Source: UBA1424 sp041669225 (GTDB lineage Bacteria; Bacillota_I; Bacilli_A; RFN20; CAG-826). Taken from it: a DNA stretch of 43,056 nt. Position numbers and translations under genes: made by a program. The notes under the pieces are model-generated. The model was not told where the DNA came from, ran no database searches, and worked only from the letters and a program-made list of their open reading frames with translations. Positions within the stretch are counted from its first letter, which is position 1. Each line of letters opens with the position of its first letter. This document shows, one piece after another, positions 1-7,821 of the stretch. The stretch lies in the NCBI GenBank assembly GCA_041669225.1, contig JBAYBO010000002.1, positions 1 through 43,056 on the forward strand, read 5' to 3'.

Positions 1-35
1 GCTTTACGATTGAATTTGACGAGTTTGTCCTTCAT
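1..35 (-). CDS. 5' end of a gene downstream of rsmH (partial, possibly ftsL-like)
   Basis: An ATG at 33-35 on the minus strand follows a good Shine-Dalgarno sequence (AAGGAG, about five bases upstream, overlapping the end of rsmH) and opens a frame reading MKDKLVKFNRKA to the window edge. Only about 11 codons are present, so the product cannot be identified. In mraZ-rsmH clusters the next gene is usually ftsL or a penicillin-binding protein, and a short basic cytoplasmic start would suit a membrane division protein. That identity is inference from position only. Confidence 0.5.
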   Translation of the reverse strand, partial: MKDKLVKFNRK

Positions 36-37
36 TT

Positions 38-979
38 CTACTCCTTGATTCGTTCTATTGCTCTTAGTTTTGCACTACGCGAGCGAGGATTACGAGTAAT
101 CTCTTTGGCTGATGGGGTGAGTATTTTGCGATGAACGAGACGGAACTTTGGCATCTCTTCTTCCTTTGGAAGTGAGAAGACATTTCGTCTGGTTCCTTCA
201 ACGACCGTTGCTCGGCGAAACGCTTCTTTGACGAGACGGTCTTCAAGTGACTGGAAGGAAATAATAACTAGCCGACCACCGACATTGAGGAGTTTAAGTG
301 CGTCCTTAACCGTGATCTCGAGGGCTCCCAATTCATCATTTACTTCGATACGCAACGCTTGAAATACTTGCTTAGCGGGATGTCCTTTTTTAGCCAGTTC
401 CTTCATCGGCTTAGCCGACTTGATGAGGTCAACAAGTTGCTGAGTCGTAACGATAGGGGCACTAATTCGTGCTTCGGTAATCTTCCGGGCGATTTGATAT
501 GCGTATTTATCTTCGCCATATTCTCCGAAGATGCGCGTCAAGTCCGAGACACTATAAGTATTAACAATCTCATAGGCCGTTAATGAATTGCGCTCATCCA
601 TTCGCATGTCGAGGCGGGCATTACTGCGATACGAGAAGCCACGCTCAGAGTCATCGAATTGAGGAGAGGAGACACCGAGATCCATCATGATCCCATCAAC
701 TTTTTGAATGTTGAGTGTGTATAGAACTTCTTTGAAGTTACGAAAGTTATCGTGAACTGTCTCGAAGTTACTACCAATTTTGGAGAGGGCGATTTTCGAA
801 TTTTCAATCGCTTGCGCGTCTTGATCGAATCCGATAAGTTTACCCTTACGATTAAGTTGAGCGAGGATTTGGCTGGCGTGTCCTGCTCTTCCTAAGGTGA
901 GATCAACATATATGCCACTTGGCCTAACGTTAAGGGCAGCGATAGCTTCGTCTAATAAGACGGGAATGTGCTCGTCCAT
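38..979 (-). CDS. rsmH: 16S rRNA (cytosine(1402)-N(4))-methyltransferase RsmH
   Basis: RsmH (MraW) uses S-adenosylmethionine to methylate N4 of C1402 in the decoding centre of 16S rRNA. The 313-residue length is normal. The SAM-binding motif DLTLGRAGH lies at residues 26-34, the DLGVSSPQFD motif near 100, and SFQSLEDR at 241-248. The usual family sequence of the last motif is SFHSLEDR, so His is replaced by Gln, and the glycine loop reads GRAGH rather than the common GGGGH. These are mild deviations and the protein is otherwise complete. It starts two bases after the mraZ stop, so the two genes form the normal mraZ-rsmH head of a division and cell-wall cluster. It ends with TAG. Identity is near certain. 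Confidence 0.97.
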   Translation of the reverse strand: MDEHIPVLLDEAIAALNVRPSGIYVDLTLGRAGHASQILAQLNRKGKLIGFDQDAQAIENSKIALSKIGSNFETVHDNFRNFKEVLYTLNIQKVDGIMMDLGVSSPQFDDSERGFSYRSNARLDMRMDERNSLTAYEIVNTYSVSDLTRIFGEYGEDKYAYQIARKITEARISAPIVTTQQLVDLIKSAKPMKELAKKGHPAKQVFQALRIEVNDELGALEITVKDALKLLNVGGRLVIISFQSLEDRLVKEAFRRATVVEGTRRNVFSLPKEEEMPKFRLVHRKILTPSAKEITRNPRSRSAKLRAIERIKE

Positions 980-981
980 AT

Positions 982-1407
982 TTATTGGACGGGAAGTTTT
1001 TCAGCTTTGGCTTCATAATCTTTTTCGTTTTGTTTAAGATAATTCTCCCAAGCTGAAGCATCCCAGATTTCAAAGTGATTAATAACGCCAACAACGACCA
1101 CACTTCGTGAAATCTTATAATCGCTTAACAACTTGCTCGGAAGCTGAATACGTCCTTGAGCATCGACTTCTAATTCCACGACACTCGCTAGAGTGATGCG
1201 TTGTACATCACGAGAGTCGCGCTGGTTATATGGGAGATTATCTAAAGCGCTAGTCAGTTTTTGGAAATCAGCTTCTCTGTAGACGCTGAGAGAGCCTTCA
1301 TATCCTTTAAGAATATAAAGACGACCGCCGGCTTCATTCCGCATCTTAGCGGGAATCATCAAGCGTCCTTTATTATCGAGGGTATGAGAATAGCTTCCAA
1401 AGAACAT
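982..1407 (-). CDS. mraZ: Transcriptional regulator MraZ
   Basis: MraZ is a DNA-binding protein with two AbrB-like (SpoVT-AbrB/MraZ) domains that controls its own dcw-type operon. The product starts MFFGSYSHTLDNKGR and has the IPAKMR motif; the second repeat begins around DAQGRIQLPSKL. I chose ATG at 1405-1407 (141 residues, the normal family length and N-terminus) rather than the in-frame GTG at 1414-1416. The GGAGG ribosome site is only three bases from the GTG but twelve from the ATG, and family members begin at MFxGxYxHxLD. Three 10-bp-spaced AAGTGG repeats overlap the leader and start region and probably are its own operator. rsmH follows directly. Confidence 0.96.
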   Translation of the reverse strand: MFFGSYSHTLDNKGRLMIPAKMRNEAGGRLYILKGYEGSLSVYREADFQKLTSALDNLPYNQRDSRDVQRITLASVVELEVDAQGRIQLPSKLLSDYKISRSVVVVGVINHFEIWDASAWENYLKQNEKDYEAKAEKLPVQ

Positions 1408-1412
1408 ATCTA

Positions 1413-1438
1413 CCACTTACCTCCACTTCTTACCACTT
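1413..1438 (-). promoter_or_regulatory. Three tandem AAGTGG boxes, putative MraZ operator
   Basis: Read on the minus strand, AAGTGG occurs three times at exactly 10-bp spacing (plus-strand CCACTT at 1413-1418, 1423-1428 and 1433-1438), between the promoter and the mraZ ATG and overlapping the ribosome-binding site. MraZ is known to bind direct GTGG-containing repeats about one helical turn apart upstream of its own gene in other bacteria. The assignment is therefore established in kind and inferred for this genome. Confidence 0.8.
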
Positions 1439-1447
1439 AGCACTCAT

Positions 1448-1477
1448 ATTATACGCACAAGGATTAAAACATGTAAA
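1448..1477 (-). promoter_or_regulatory. Promoter of mraZ-rsmH
   Basis: A TATAAT -10 hexamer (1448-1453) and a TTTACA -35 hexamer (1472-1477) are separated by 18 bp on the minus strand. The predicted transcript starts near 1441, so the AAGTGG boxes lie in the first part of the leader. Confidence 0.7.
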
Positions 1478-1482
1478 CACTT

Positions 1483-1507
1483 AAAAAAGTCCTAACAAAA
1501 TTGTCAG
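1483..1507 (-). terminator. Probable intrinsic terminator of the pheST-yceD transcript
   Basis: On the minus strand CTGACAA pairs with TTGTTAG (7 bp with one G-U, two-base loop), and a run of six T follows after GGAC. It lies between yceD and the mraZ -35 box. The stem is short, so confidence is moderate. A perfect 16-bp palindrome (1527-1542) lies just upstream. Confidence 0.5.
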
Positions 1508-1582
1508 AACATAATTAATCAATATTGTTTAATATATTAAACACCAAAAGTCTATTAGTATTTATTTAGTATTATTTTGGCA

Positions 1583-2089
1583 TTAATTATCTTCATCATT
1601 GAAGTCAATTTCATCTAATTTGGCAAAACGTGAATCCCCACTTTGACTCCGTTCTTTGAGCAATTGCGCATCATCAATAATGCGGTAACCATCGCCGCTT
1701 TTAGGTAACTCGGCTCCTGGTTTGATCGGTTTAATCGGTAGGTCTGAAGAAATAAGGGCAAAAAGAATTTGTTCGAGTTCAATATCATCGCCAGGAATGA
1801 TGATTGCCTCGTCCTCATCTTCATACTTGTCGCTAATCAATACCTCTTCATGAATTAATAATTCATGATTAAATGGTTTAAGCGTGTACGAACACTCTAA
1901 AACGGCGATGACTTGGAGATCAGCATTAATTCGAATAAAATTCCGGTATTTCGTAATTTCAACATTACCATAACATTTTTTAATACTTAAAAATGGACTT
2001 ACAAAATTAAAATGCTTTTTCTCAAAAAGAAATTCTTTTTGAATTGGGATTGTTTTATCAAGAATTAATTTTGATTTAGAAATAATCAT
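1583..2089 (-). CDS. yceD: YceD/DUF177 family protein
   Basis: This 168-residue acidic protein matches the DUF177 (YceD) family in overall plan: a beta-rich N-terminal half, a central acidic block (EDEDEA), the helix-like segment EQILFALISSDLPIKP, and a C-terminal DSRFAKLDEID that corresponds to the DPRLAVLKKL end of Firmicutes members. Many members carry a Cys cluster in the C-terminal third; none is visible here. The family is linked to 23S rRNA accumulation and is normally encoded just before rpmF (L32), but no rpmF follows in the 166-bp gap before mraZ. It begins four bases after pheT with no clear ribosome-binding site, so translational coupling to pheT is likely. Confidence 0.72.
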   Translation of the reverse strand: MIISKSKLILDKTIPIQKEFLFEKKHFNFVSPFLSIKKCYGNVEITKYRNFIRINADLQVIAVLECSYTLKPFNHELLIHEEVLISDKYEDEDEAIIIPGDDIELEQILFALISSDLPIKPIKPGAELPKSGDGYRIIDDAQLLKERSQSGDSRFAKLDEIDFNDEDN

Positions 2090-2093
2090 ATGT

Positions 2094-4493
2094 TTAAGTT
2101 CGGCGAATTATGCCAAATTTTATATTTAGATTTTCTAAGACTGCCGTTTCAATCGCGTTGACCTCTTCGTCTTTTAATGTGCGATCTTCGCGTTCATAGG
2201 TAACAGTTAAGGCAATCGACTTGTAGCCTTCCTCGATTCCTTCACCGCTATAAATATCGAAGATATCAACATTTTTGATAATCCGATCAATCGCAAGAAT
2301 TGATTTGCTTATAGCTTGAGCAGTAACTTGATTTGATACAACAAGAGAAAGATCGCGTTGGACGGAGGGAAAACGAGAGAAACTTTTAAAGGTTGTCTGC
2401 CCGTTTTCTAATGAAAGCAAGGAAATAAGGTCTACCTCTAGAACAAAAACATTGTTTTTGCCTAGATCATATTTGCTAATTGCCGCGGGATGTAATTCAC
2501 CGAGATAACCGGCAATTTTGCCGTTAATTTTTAGAAAAGCTGAACGACCGGGATGCAGTTCATTTTGTTCACTCTCGAGTTTTTCCAAACTATAACGCGA
2601 TTCTTTAATACCAAGAACATTGGCAATGCCTTCGATAAAACCTTTAAGGTGATAAAAAGAATACGGGACTTCGCCAAGATGGTGATGATAGAGATCGTTT
2701 CCAACCAAAACTAAACCGAGACGAGTGGTGCTTTCCATGGTCGAATCGATATCACTTACTTCGTAAATAGCTAAATCTTTATTGCAACGAGCGAGATTAT
2801 AGCTCGCAATTTTAAGTAATGAAGGCATAAGGCTGAGGCGCATATATTCATGTTCGTCAGTTAAAGGATTAATTAAGCGATGAGCTTCTCCTTTGCCAAG
2901 TAAGTTTAAACCATTGAGCTCTTCTTTTTTGACAAGCGAGTACGTTAAAACTTCATTTACGCCTTGATTAGTCAAATAACGCCGAATGGTATTTATATGC
3001 CGTTTATCCTTTGGATAACCTCCGACTGTAACTTGCAGTGAAGGCAAAATATTAGCAATCTTATCAAGACCGAGAATGCGAATGACTTCTTCGCTAATAT
3101 CAGCTTCGCCGTCGACATCAATTCGCCATGAAGGTATTTCAACTTTGAAATCATCGCGATTTAATATTTCGACTTTCATCCAGTCGCGTTTAAGAGTATC
3201 GACTATTTCCGCCTGCAAAAAATTAGTGCCAAGACGATCGTTAATATAAGAAACTGACGTGGTAATAGCGGGTGTCGTCTTGACTGGTCGCTCATCATAA
3301 GTGACAGTCTGCTCAACATCCTTTGTTTTACAAAGACTGATAATCAAATCCGTCGCCAAACCCATTACTTCGTCATATTGATAAGGATTAATTCCTTTGA
3401 TAAACCGCGCTGAAGAATCACTGGCAAGACTTAAGCGCGTTGAAGTGCGACGAATAGCGTCAAAGGCAAAATTGGCGACTTCCACCACAATATTTTTTGT
3501 TGTTTTATCAACGGCTGAAGCTAATGAGCCCATAATGCCACCCAAACACATAACCCTATTATCGCTAGTAATCGCAATATCGCCTTTTTGAACTGCATAT
3601 TCGTTTTCGTCCAAAGCGACAAACTTACCGACATAATCATCTTTAATGATAAGTTCGGCTTTGGGTAGTTTATCCAAATCATACATATGGAGAGGTTGAC
3701 CGGTTAAAAGCATGATGTAGTTTCCGATATCAACAATGTTATTAATTGAACGAACACCCATGCTTTGCAGGGCTTGCTTCAACCAAGTTGGTGATGGTCC
3801 AACTTTAATGTTTTTGATTACGCGTCCGGAAAATTGCGGACACGAAGGTGTTAACGAGGAAACAACAAACGATGTTTTGCTCAAATTAAGTGTATTAGGA
3901 CGGGGAACATTCACTTCTCTTTTATAAAGAGTCGATATTTCACGGGCAACGTTAAGTATACTATGAAGATCACTGCGATTAGCGAGAAGTTTCAAATCGA
4001 GAATTGTGTCATCAAGACCTAAATATTCTAAGACATTCTCATTTCCGACCACTGCGTTTTCATCAAGTTCTTCAATCCCCTCAATTTGCTTAGTATTTAA
4101 AAACTTCGCGTCGACGCCGAGTTCAAGCATTGAACAAATCATGCCTTGGCTTTCTATTCCGCGAATAACGCCTTTGCTTATTTTTCCCCCAGGCAATATT
4201 GCTCCATCTAAGGCCACGATGACTTTTTGTCCTTGACGAACATTTGGAGCACCGCATACAATCTGTAAAACACCATGTTTGCTTCCGGTATTTACTTTAG
4301 TAAGTGACAAGTGATCGCTATTGGGATGAGCGATACACTCAATGACTTCGCCAATGACTAGATTAGTGGCTGTCGATAACTGAGTAACGGCCTCAACTTC
4401 AACCCCGGCAAAGGTGAGACGATCAGCGAGTTCACTCGCTAAAATATCATCAATATTAATGTATTTTTTAATCCAATTAAGACTAACTTTCAT
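2094..4493 (-). CDS. pheT: Phenylalanine--tRNA ligase beta subunit
   Basis: PheT is the structural and editing subunit of the (alpha-beta)2 enzyme that charges tRNA-Phe. The 799-residue protein shows the expected order: an N-terminal EMAP/OB tRNA-binding domain (HPNSDHL, IVCGAPNV, MICSMLELG; about 40-150), B3/B4 editing domain (middle, around NIVDIGNYIMLLTG and MYDLDKLP), B5 domain, and a C-terminal ferredoxin-like anticodon-binding domain (FPSVQRDLSLVV near 710). The start has a GAGGAT Shine-Dalgarno sequence that overlaps the region of the pheS stop, so pheS and pheT are cotranscribed under the Phe T-box. No lesion is seen. Confidence 0.98.
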   Translation of the reverse strand: MKVSLNWIKKYINIDDILASELADRLTFAGVEVEAVTQLSTATNLVIGEVIECIAHPNSDHLSLTKVNTGSKHGVLQIVCGAPNVRQGQKVIVALDGAILPGGKISKGVIRGIESQGMICSMLELGVDAKFLNTKQIEGIEELDENAVVGNENVLEYLGLDDTILDLKLLANRSDLHSILNVAREISTLYKREVNVPRPNTLNLSKTSFVVSSLTPSCPQFSGRVIKNIKVGPSPTWLKQALQSMGVRSINNIVDIGNYIMLLTGQPLHMYDLDKLPKAELIIKDDYVGKFVALDENEYAVQKGDIAITSDNRVMCLGGIMGSLASAVDKTTKNIVVEVANFAFDAIRRTSTRLSLASDSSARFIKGINPYQYDEVMGLATDLIISLCKTKDVEQTVTYDERPVKTTPAITTSVSYINDRLGTNFLQAEIVDTLKRDWMKVEILNRDDFKVEIPSWRIDVDGEADISEEVIRILGLDKIANILPSLQVTVGGYPKDKRHINTIRRYLTNQGVNEVLTYSLVKKEELNGLNLLGKGEAHRLINPLTDEHEYMRLSLMPSLLKIASYNLARCNKDLAIYEVSDIDSTMESTTRLGLVLVGNDLYHHHLGEVPYSFYHLKGFIEGIANVLGIKESRYSLEKLESEQNELHPGRSAFLKINGKIAGYLGELHPAAISKYDLGKNNVFVLEVDLISLLSLENGQTTFKSFSRFPSVQRDLSLVVSNQVTAQAISKSILAIDRIIKNVDIFDIYSGEGIEEGYKSIALTVTYEREDRTLKDEEVNAIETAVLENLNIKFGIIRRT

Positions 4494-4504
4494 GTTCTCA
4501 TCCT

Positions 4505-5545
4505 CTACTTTCTGACAAATTGCTTTAAAAAGCGGACATCATTTTGATAAAAACGCCGAATGTCATCAACTTTATAGCGAAGCATGGCGACGCGTTCAAT
4601 CCCGATGCCAAAGGCAAAACCAGAATAAATCGTCGGATCATAACCAGACATTTGCAAAACGTTGGGGTGAACCATGCCAGCTCCTAAGATTTCGATATAG
4701 CCGGTATCTTTACAAGTCGAACAACCTTTTCCGCCGCACTCCGCACAAGAAACTTGGACTTCAACGGAAGGTTCCGTAAACGGAAAATAGGAACTGACGA
4801 GACGAATTTCGCGTTTAGGACCAAACATTTTTTTGATGAATAAATCAAGCGTAGCTTTTAAATGCGCCAGATTAATATTCTTGCCGACAAGTAACCCTTC
4901 GATTTGTCCGAATTGATGGGAATGAGTCATGTCATCGTTATCGCGACGATAGCATTTGCCGGGACAAACGACTTTGACCATCTCTCCTTTTTTTTCTTCC
5001 ATCGCCCGAGCTTGGGCCGGAGAAGTGTGAGTTCTCAATAACAGGTTTTCGCTAATATAAAACGAATCCTGCATATCGCGCGAGGGATGATTCTTTGGAA
5101 TATTCATCAATTCAAAATTATAGTGATCAGTTTCGACATCGCGACCCTCTTTTACTTCGTAACCCATGCTAATAAAAATATCTAAAATCTCATCGCGAAT
5201 TAAAAAGACGGGATTAGTGCCACCGGCATTTTTATTAATTCCCGGTAGAGTAATATCAATTTGTTGACTCGCCAACTGGGCGGCCACTTCTTCGCTAAGA
5301 AAATTATGCATCTTTTCGTCGTACAAATTATTAAGTTCCTGACGAATCGTGTTGATCGTTTGACCAAACCGCGCTTTGTCTTCGCCCGAAAAATTTTTAA
5401 TTAACGCCATCATATTATTAATTTCCGCTTTTTTGGATAGATAAATGTTACGCACTTCTACTAAAGCGTTTTTACTGGCAGCTTTGCTAATTTCTTCACT
5501 AATTTTCTGTTTTAATTGCTCCAGTTTAGCGATTTCTTGTTCCAT
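4505..5545 (-). CDS. pheS: Phenylalanine--tRNA ligase alpha subunit
   Basis: PheS carries the class II catalytic core that activates phenylalanine and transfers it to tRNA-Phe. The 346-residue protein has the N-terminal coiled-coil tRNA-binding arm (about 1-85), motif 2 around LLRTHTSPAQAR and CYRRDNDDMTHSHQFGQIEG, the insert with four cysteines in CAECGGKGCSTC, and motif 3 FGIGIERVAMLRY near the end. The Cys cluster may bind zinc or be a remnant of that site. The start ATG has a strong AGGAGG site 7-12 bases upstream. It is the first gene after the T-box leader. Confidence 0.98.
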   Translation of the reverse strand: MEQEIAKLEQLKQKISEEISKAASKNALVEVRNIYLSKKAEINNMMALIKNFSGEDKARFGQTINTIRQELNNLYDEKMHNFLSEEVAAQLASQQIDITLPGINKNAGGTNPVFLIRDEILDIFISMGYEVKEGRDVETDHYNFELMNIPKNHPSRDMQDSFYISENLLLRTHTSPAQARAMEEKKGEMVKVVCPGKCYRRDNDDMTHSHQFGQIEGLLVGKNINLAHLKATLDLFIKKMFGPKREIRLVSSYFPFTEPSVEVQVSCAECGGKGCSTCKDTGYIEILGAGMVHPNVLQMSGYDPTIYSGFAFGIGIERVAMLRYKVDDIRRFYQNDVRFLKQFVRK

Positions 5546-5558
5546 CGCTTTTCCTCCT

Positions 5559-5760
5559 AAAAAAATAATGACACTTCAGGAACGAATTTCTCCGTGGTGC
5601 CATCCTTCTTCGCAGCCTATTGCTACGCACTAGATCTTAACGCGATTAACGGGACATAGTCCATACTCAGAGGTGAATTCGCCGCTTCGATTAGAGATGG
5701 GTCACACTTCTTCCATCCTCCCTGACTAATTTTTTATCGGTTACTATTTCTCATCAACGT
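5559..5760 (-). promoter_or_regulatory. T-box riboswitch leader of pheST (Phe specifier)
   Basis: On the minus strand the leader carries the T-box hallmark GGATGGCACCACGG (5592-5605) and, upstream, GAATTCACCTCTGAG. In the latter the specifier-loop layout GAA-codon-ACC places TTC (Phe) at 5675-5677, matching the downstream gene. The T-box GGCAC can pair with GTGTC, with an inner GGA/TCC, to form a terminator ending in seven T (plus-strand A-run 5559-5565). Uncharged tRNA-Phe should favour the antiterminator. The tRNA-binding bulge reads TGGC, not the TGGT expected for a tRNA with A73. Confidence 0.88.
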
Positions 5761-5767
5761 ATGAGAT

Positions 5768-5796
5768 ATTATAACATAATGTTAAGATGCTGCCTA
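5768..5796 (-). promoter_or_regulatory. Promoter of the pheST T-box transcript
   Basis: A perfect TATAAT -10 (5768-5773) is preceded at 17 bp by TAGGCA (5791-5796), a weak -35 matching four of six consensus bases. The predicted start is close to 5761, just before the T-box stem I. Confidence 0.6.
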
Positions 5797-5840
5797 TTTT
5801 TTATCAAGTGGCTTTTGCTTATAAAGCAAGGAGCCGTCGT

Positions 5841-6569
5841 TTATTTACGGTTTAATTCGTAAAGAACAATGCCGGTGGCCACTGCCACATTTAAAGAATC
5901 GATGCCCGAGATATTAATTTTGACTTTGTCATCTGAAGCCTCGAGAAGCCGTGAATTCACGCCACGAGATTCATTGCCGACAATTACTACATATTTATCC
6001 TTTTTTGTGAGATTAGACAAATCGACACTATCTTTAAGCGAGGTTACAATCAACTTGTAGCCTTGGTTATGAAGACTAATTATTTCTTCATGAGCCATTT
6101 CCACTAAGTTGAGAGCAAAAATCGCTCCTTGCGAGGCACTGATGGCTTTATCGTTATATGGCGAGACACAGTTAGGCGAAAGAATGATATCGCGATAACC
6201 AAACGCGAGAGCCGTTCTTAAAATCGTTCCCATGTTTCCGGGGTCACTAATATCGTCAAGATAAAGAAGGCGCAAAGAAGAAAGTGCTAGAGGTTTAGCA
6301 ATTTTGCATACCGCGACTACACCTTGAGGATTTTTGCTGGCTGCGAGTTTACGAATAATACATTCATTGACGATATATTGATCAACATTTTGATTTTCAA
6401 TTGGATTTATCGCAAAAAGATAGTCAACACGGTTTTGTTTCACCGCCATTTCTAGAAGATGAAAACCCTCGACAAGATAGAGGCCGCTGTCTTTTTGATA
6501 TTTGATTGCCTTTAGTTTCGCCGCCTCAACCACGCGACGATTATCTTTCGAAGTTACTTTGTAAATCAT
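5841..6569 (-). CDS. SpoU/TrmH-family RNA 2'-O-methyltransferase (YsgA-like)
   Basis: This 242-residue protein has the layout of SPOUT-class RNA methyltransferases: an N-terminal substrate-binding domain (about 1-90) and a C-terminal knotted SAM domain with the three SpoU motifs LDDISDPGNMGTILRTA (about 105-121), VIVGNESRGV (about 195-204) and DSLNVAVATGIVLYE (about 223-237). The family methylates 2'-O-ribose in rRNA or tRNA; the exact target cannot be read from sequence. Position immediately before pheST matches B. subtilis ysgA. Its ATG overlaps the TGA of the upstream metallopeptidase gene (ATGA), indicating translational coupling. An 11-bp hairpin (5810-5835) lies just downstream but has no T-tract. 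Confidence 0.93.
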   Translation of the reverse strand: MIYKVTSKDNRRVVEAAKLKAIKYQKDSGLYLVEGFHLLEMAVKQNRVDYLFAINPIENQNVDQYIVNECIIRKLAASKNPQGVVAVCKIAKPLALSSLRLLYLDDISDPGNMGTILRTALAFGYRDIILSPNCVSPYNDKAISASQGAIFALNLVEMAHEEIISLHNQGYKLIVTSLKDSVDLSNLTKKDKYVVIVGNESRGVNSRLLEASDDKVKINISGIDSLNVAVATGIVLYELNRK

Positions 6570-7216
6570 ACGAATTCTCCTTTTTTAAGTTTCTTAACTA
6601 TTATTTTATAATTTGGGCAATACTTATATAGTTCACGATAAAAAGCTTCTCCATGATTAAAATATCGATCATGAGCAAGTTCGTGAATGACAATCGCATC
6701 AATAACTTCTGGATGAAAATGAATAAGCCGAAGTTGAAAACTTAAAGCGTGGGTCTTGCGCGAATTCGTGCCATAGCGCGTTTTCATATCGCGAACTTTG
6801 ATTTCATATGGTTTTCGTATTCTCATTATCAATTCATAATGTCTGACACGTTCCGTGAAGTAATCTTTGGCAAATTTTCGAAGTTTCTTATTGAAATCGT
6901 TTTGATTTTTATAATATAAAGAGCCGTCAAAAGCAAATATATTTTTTAGCGATACTCCTTCAAACAACTTCCATAATTCACCGAGAAGATATACTTGATT
7001 ATCAACAAAAGGATTTGTATTTTGCGCGTGTTTTGCTAACAAACGCTCATAAAACTTATCTAGATAAGCAAAGATTGTCGCATCTTTAGTTTTTCTTGGC
7101 GCGCTGACATAAAAAATGTTATCGCGAAAACGGAAAATGACATGCTTGATTTTTTTAATCGTCACAACCACGCGATATTGTTGATTGTTTCGGGTGTAAG
7201 ACAGCTCATGAACCAT
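6566..7216 (-). CDS. YgjP-like (DUF45/M48-type) zinc metallopeptidase
   Basis: The C-terminal half carries the zincin motif HELAH at residues 178-182 (numbered from the chosen start), followed by a third ligand candidate in NHGEAF (His188) and the family-typical FYRELYKYCPNYK. The region RMKTRYGTNS-like (here RDMKTRYGTNSRK) is characteristic of the YgjP/DUF45 group, whose physiological substrate is unknown. I chose ATG 7216 because homologues begin close to this point and a TATACT -10-like box (7223-7228) ends six bases before it; an in-frame ATG at 7246 would add ten residues but would lie upstream of that box. No Shine-Dalgarno sequence precedes either start. The gene ends in TGA, overlapping the next ATG. 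Confidence 0.88.
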   Translation of the reverse strand: MVHELSYTRNNQQYRVVVTIKKIKHVIFRFRDNIFYVSAPRKTKDATIFAYLDKFYERLLAKHAQNTNPFVDNQVYLLGELWKLFEGVSLKNIFAFDGSLYYKNQNDFNKKLRKFAKDYFTERVRHYELIMRIRKPYEIKVRDMKTRYGTNSRKTHALSFQLRLIHFHPEVIDAIVIHELAHDRYFNHGEAFYRELYKYCPNYKIIVKKLKKGEFV

Positions 7217-7222
7217 GCTATA

Positions 7223-7228
7223 AGTATA
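7223..7228 (-). promoter_or_regulatory. -10-like box six bases before the metallopeptidase ATG
   Basis: TATACT on the minus strand ends six bases upstream of ATG 7216, with no ribosome-binding site between. If used, the transcript would be leaderless. No convincing -35 hexamer is visible. Confidence 0.35.
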
Positions 7229-7322
7229 AGCGCATCGGCAAAACATAAAAAGTCTAAAACCATGAAAATATACTTTTTTTATTAGTTGTCCTTATGAGCT
7301 GATAATTATACAATTATAAAGT

Positions 7323-7787
7323 ATGAAAAAAGTTCTCATCAGCGCCTGTCTTATCGGCGATAAAGTTCGTTACGACGGTAAGGATAATTTGAGTCCCTAC
7401 ATTGAGCAGTTAATGCAGCTTTTTGAACTCATCCCTTTTTGCCCGGAAGTCGAAGGCGGGTTAAGCATTCCTCGCATTCCCAGCGAAATCCGTAAAGGCC
7501 GTGTTTATAATCAAGAAAGAAAAGAAGTAACAAAATACTTTTTACTCGGGGCGAACAAAGCCCTGAATATATGTCGGTACTTGCAAATCGAGTTGGCGAT
7601 TCTAAAAGAAGATTCACCCTCTTGTGGAGTTAAAAGCGTTTATGATGGTACCTTCAATCGTCGCAAAATCGCAGGTCAAGGCATCACAACCGCTCTCCTT
7701 CGCCGCAACGGGATTGAAGTAATAAGCGAACACGATATACCGGCGCTTCTTGAAAAGTTAACAAACAAAAAGGATGTCACGAACTAA
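7323..7787 (+). CDS. DUF523 family protein
   Basis: This 154-residue protein carries the conserved DUF523 signatures in order: ISACLIGDKVRYDG (7-20), CPEVEGGLSIPRIPSE (about 41-56), LKEDSPSCG (about 93-101) and DGTFNRRKIAGQGITTALL (about 107-125). The invariant Cys residues (SACL, FCPE, SPSCG) suggest a metal or Fe-S site, but the family's reaction is not established to my knowledge. It is a single-gene unit divergent from the metallopeptidase. No Shine-Dalgarno sequence precedes the ATG; TATACA and TATAAA boxes lie 3-11 bases upstream, so a leaderless or near-leaderless transcript is possible. Its 3' end is part of a bidirectional terminator. Confidence 0.9.
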   Translation: MKKVLISACLIGDKVRYDGKDNLSPYIEQLMQLFELIPFCPEVEGGLSIPRIPSEIRKGRVYNQERKEVTKYFLLGANKALNICRYLQIELAILKEDSPSCGVKSVYDGTFNRRKIAGQGITTALLRRNGIEVISEHDIPALLEKLTNKKDVTN

Positions 7788-7804
7788 ACGCGTCATCCTT
7801 TTTT
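7767..7804. terminator. Bidirectional intrinsic terminator (DUF523 / M42 peptidase)
   Basis: AAAAAGGATG (7767-7776) pairs perfectly with CATCCTTTTT (7794-7803), giving an A-rich/T-rich hairpin that works on both strands between convergent genes. The 5' arm lies inside the end of the DUF523 coding region. Confidence 0.85.
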
Positions 7805-7821
7805 AATAAAATTAAACAGAA

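Noticed and set aside
5810..5835. 11-bp hairpin downstream of the SpoU methylase gene as a terminator
   Set aside because: No T-tract follows on the minus strand before the pheS promoter.
7260..7272. ATGAAAATAT near DUF523 as a second site for the LacI-type regulator
   Set aside because: Only one half of the palindrome is present and the region is A/T-rich, so chance is the simpler explanation.
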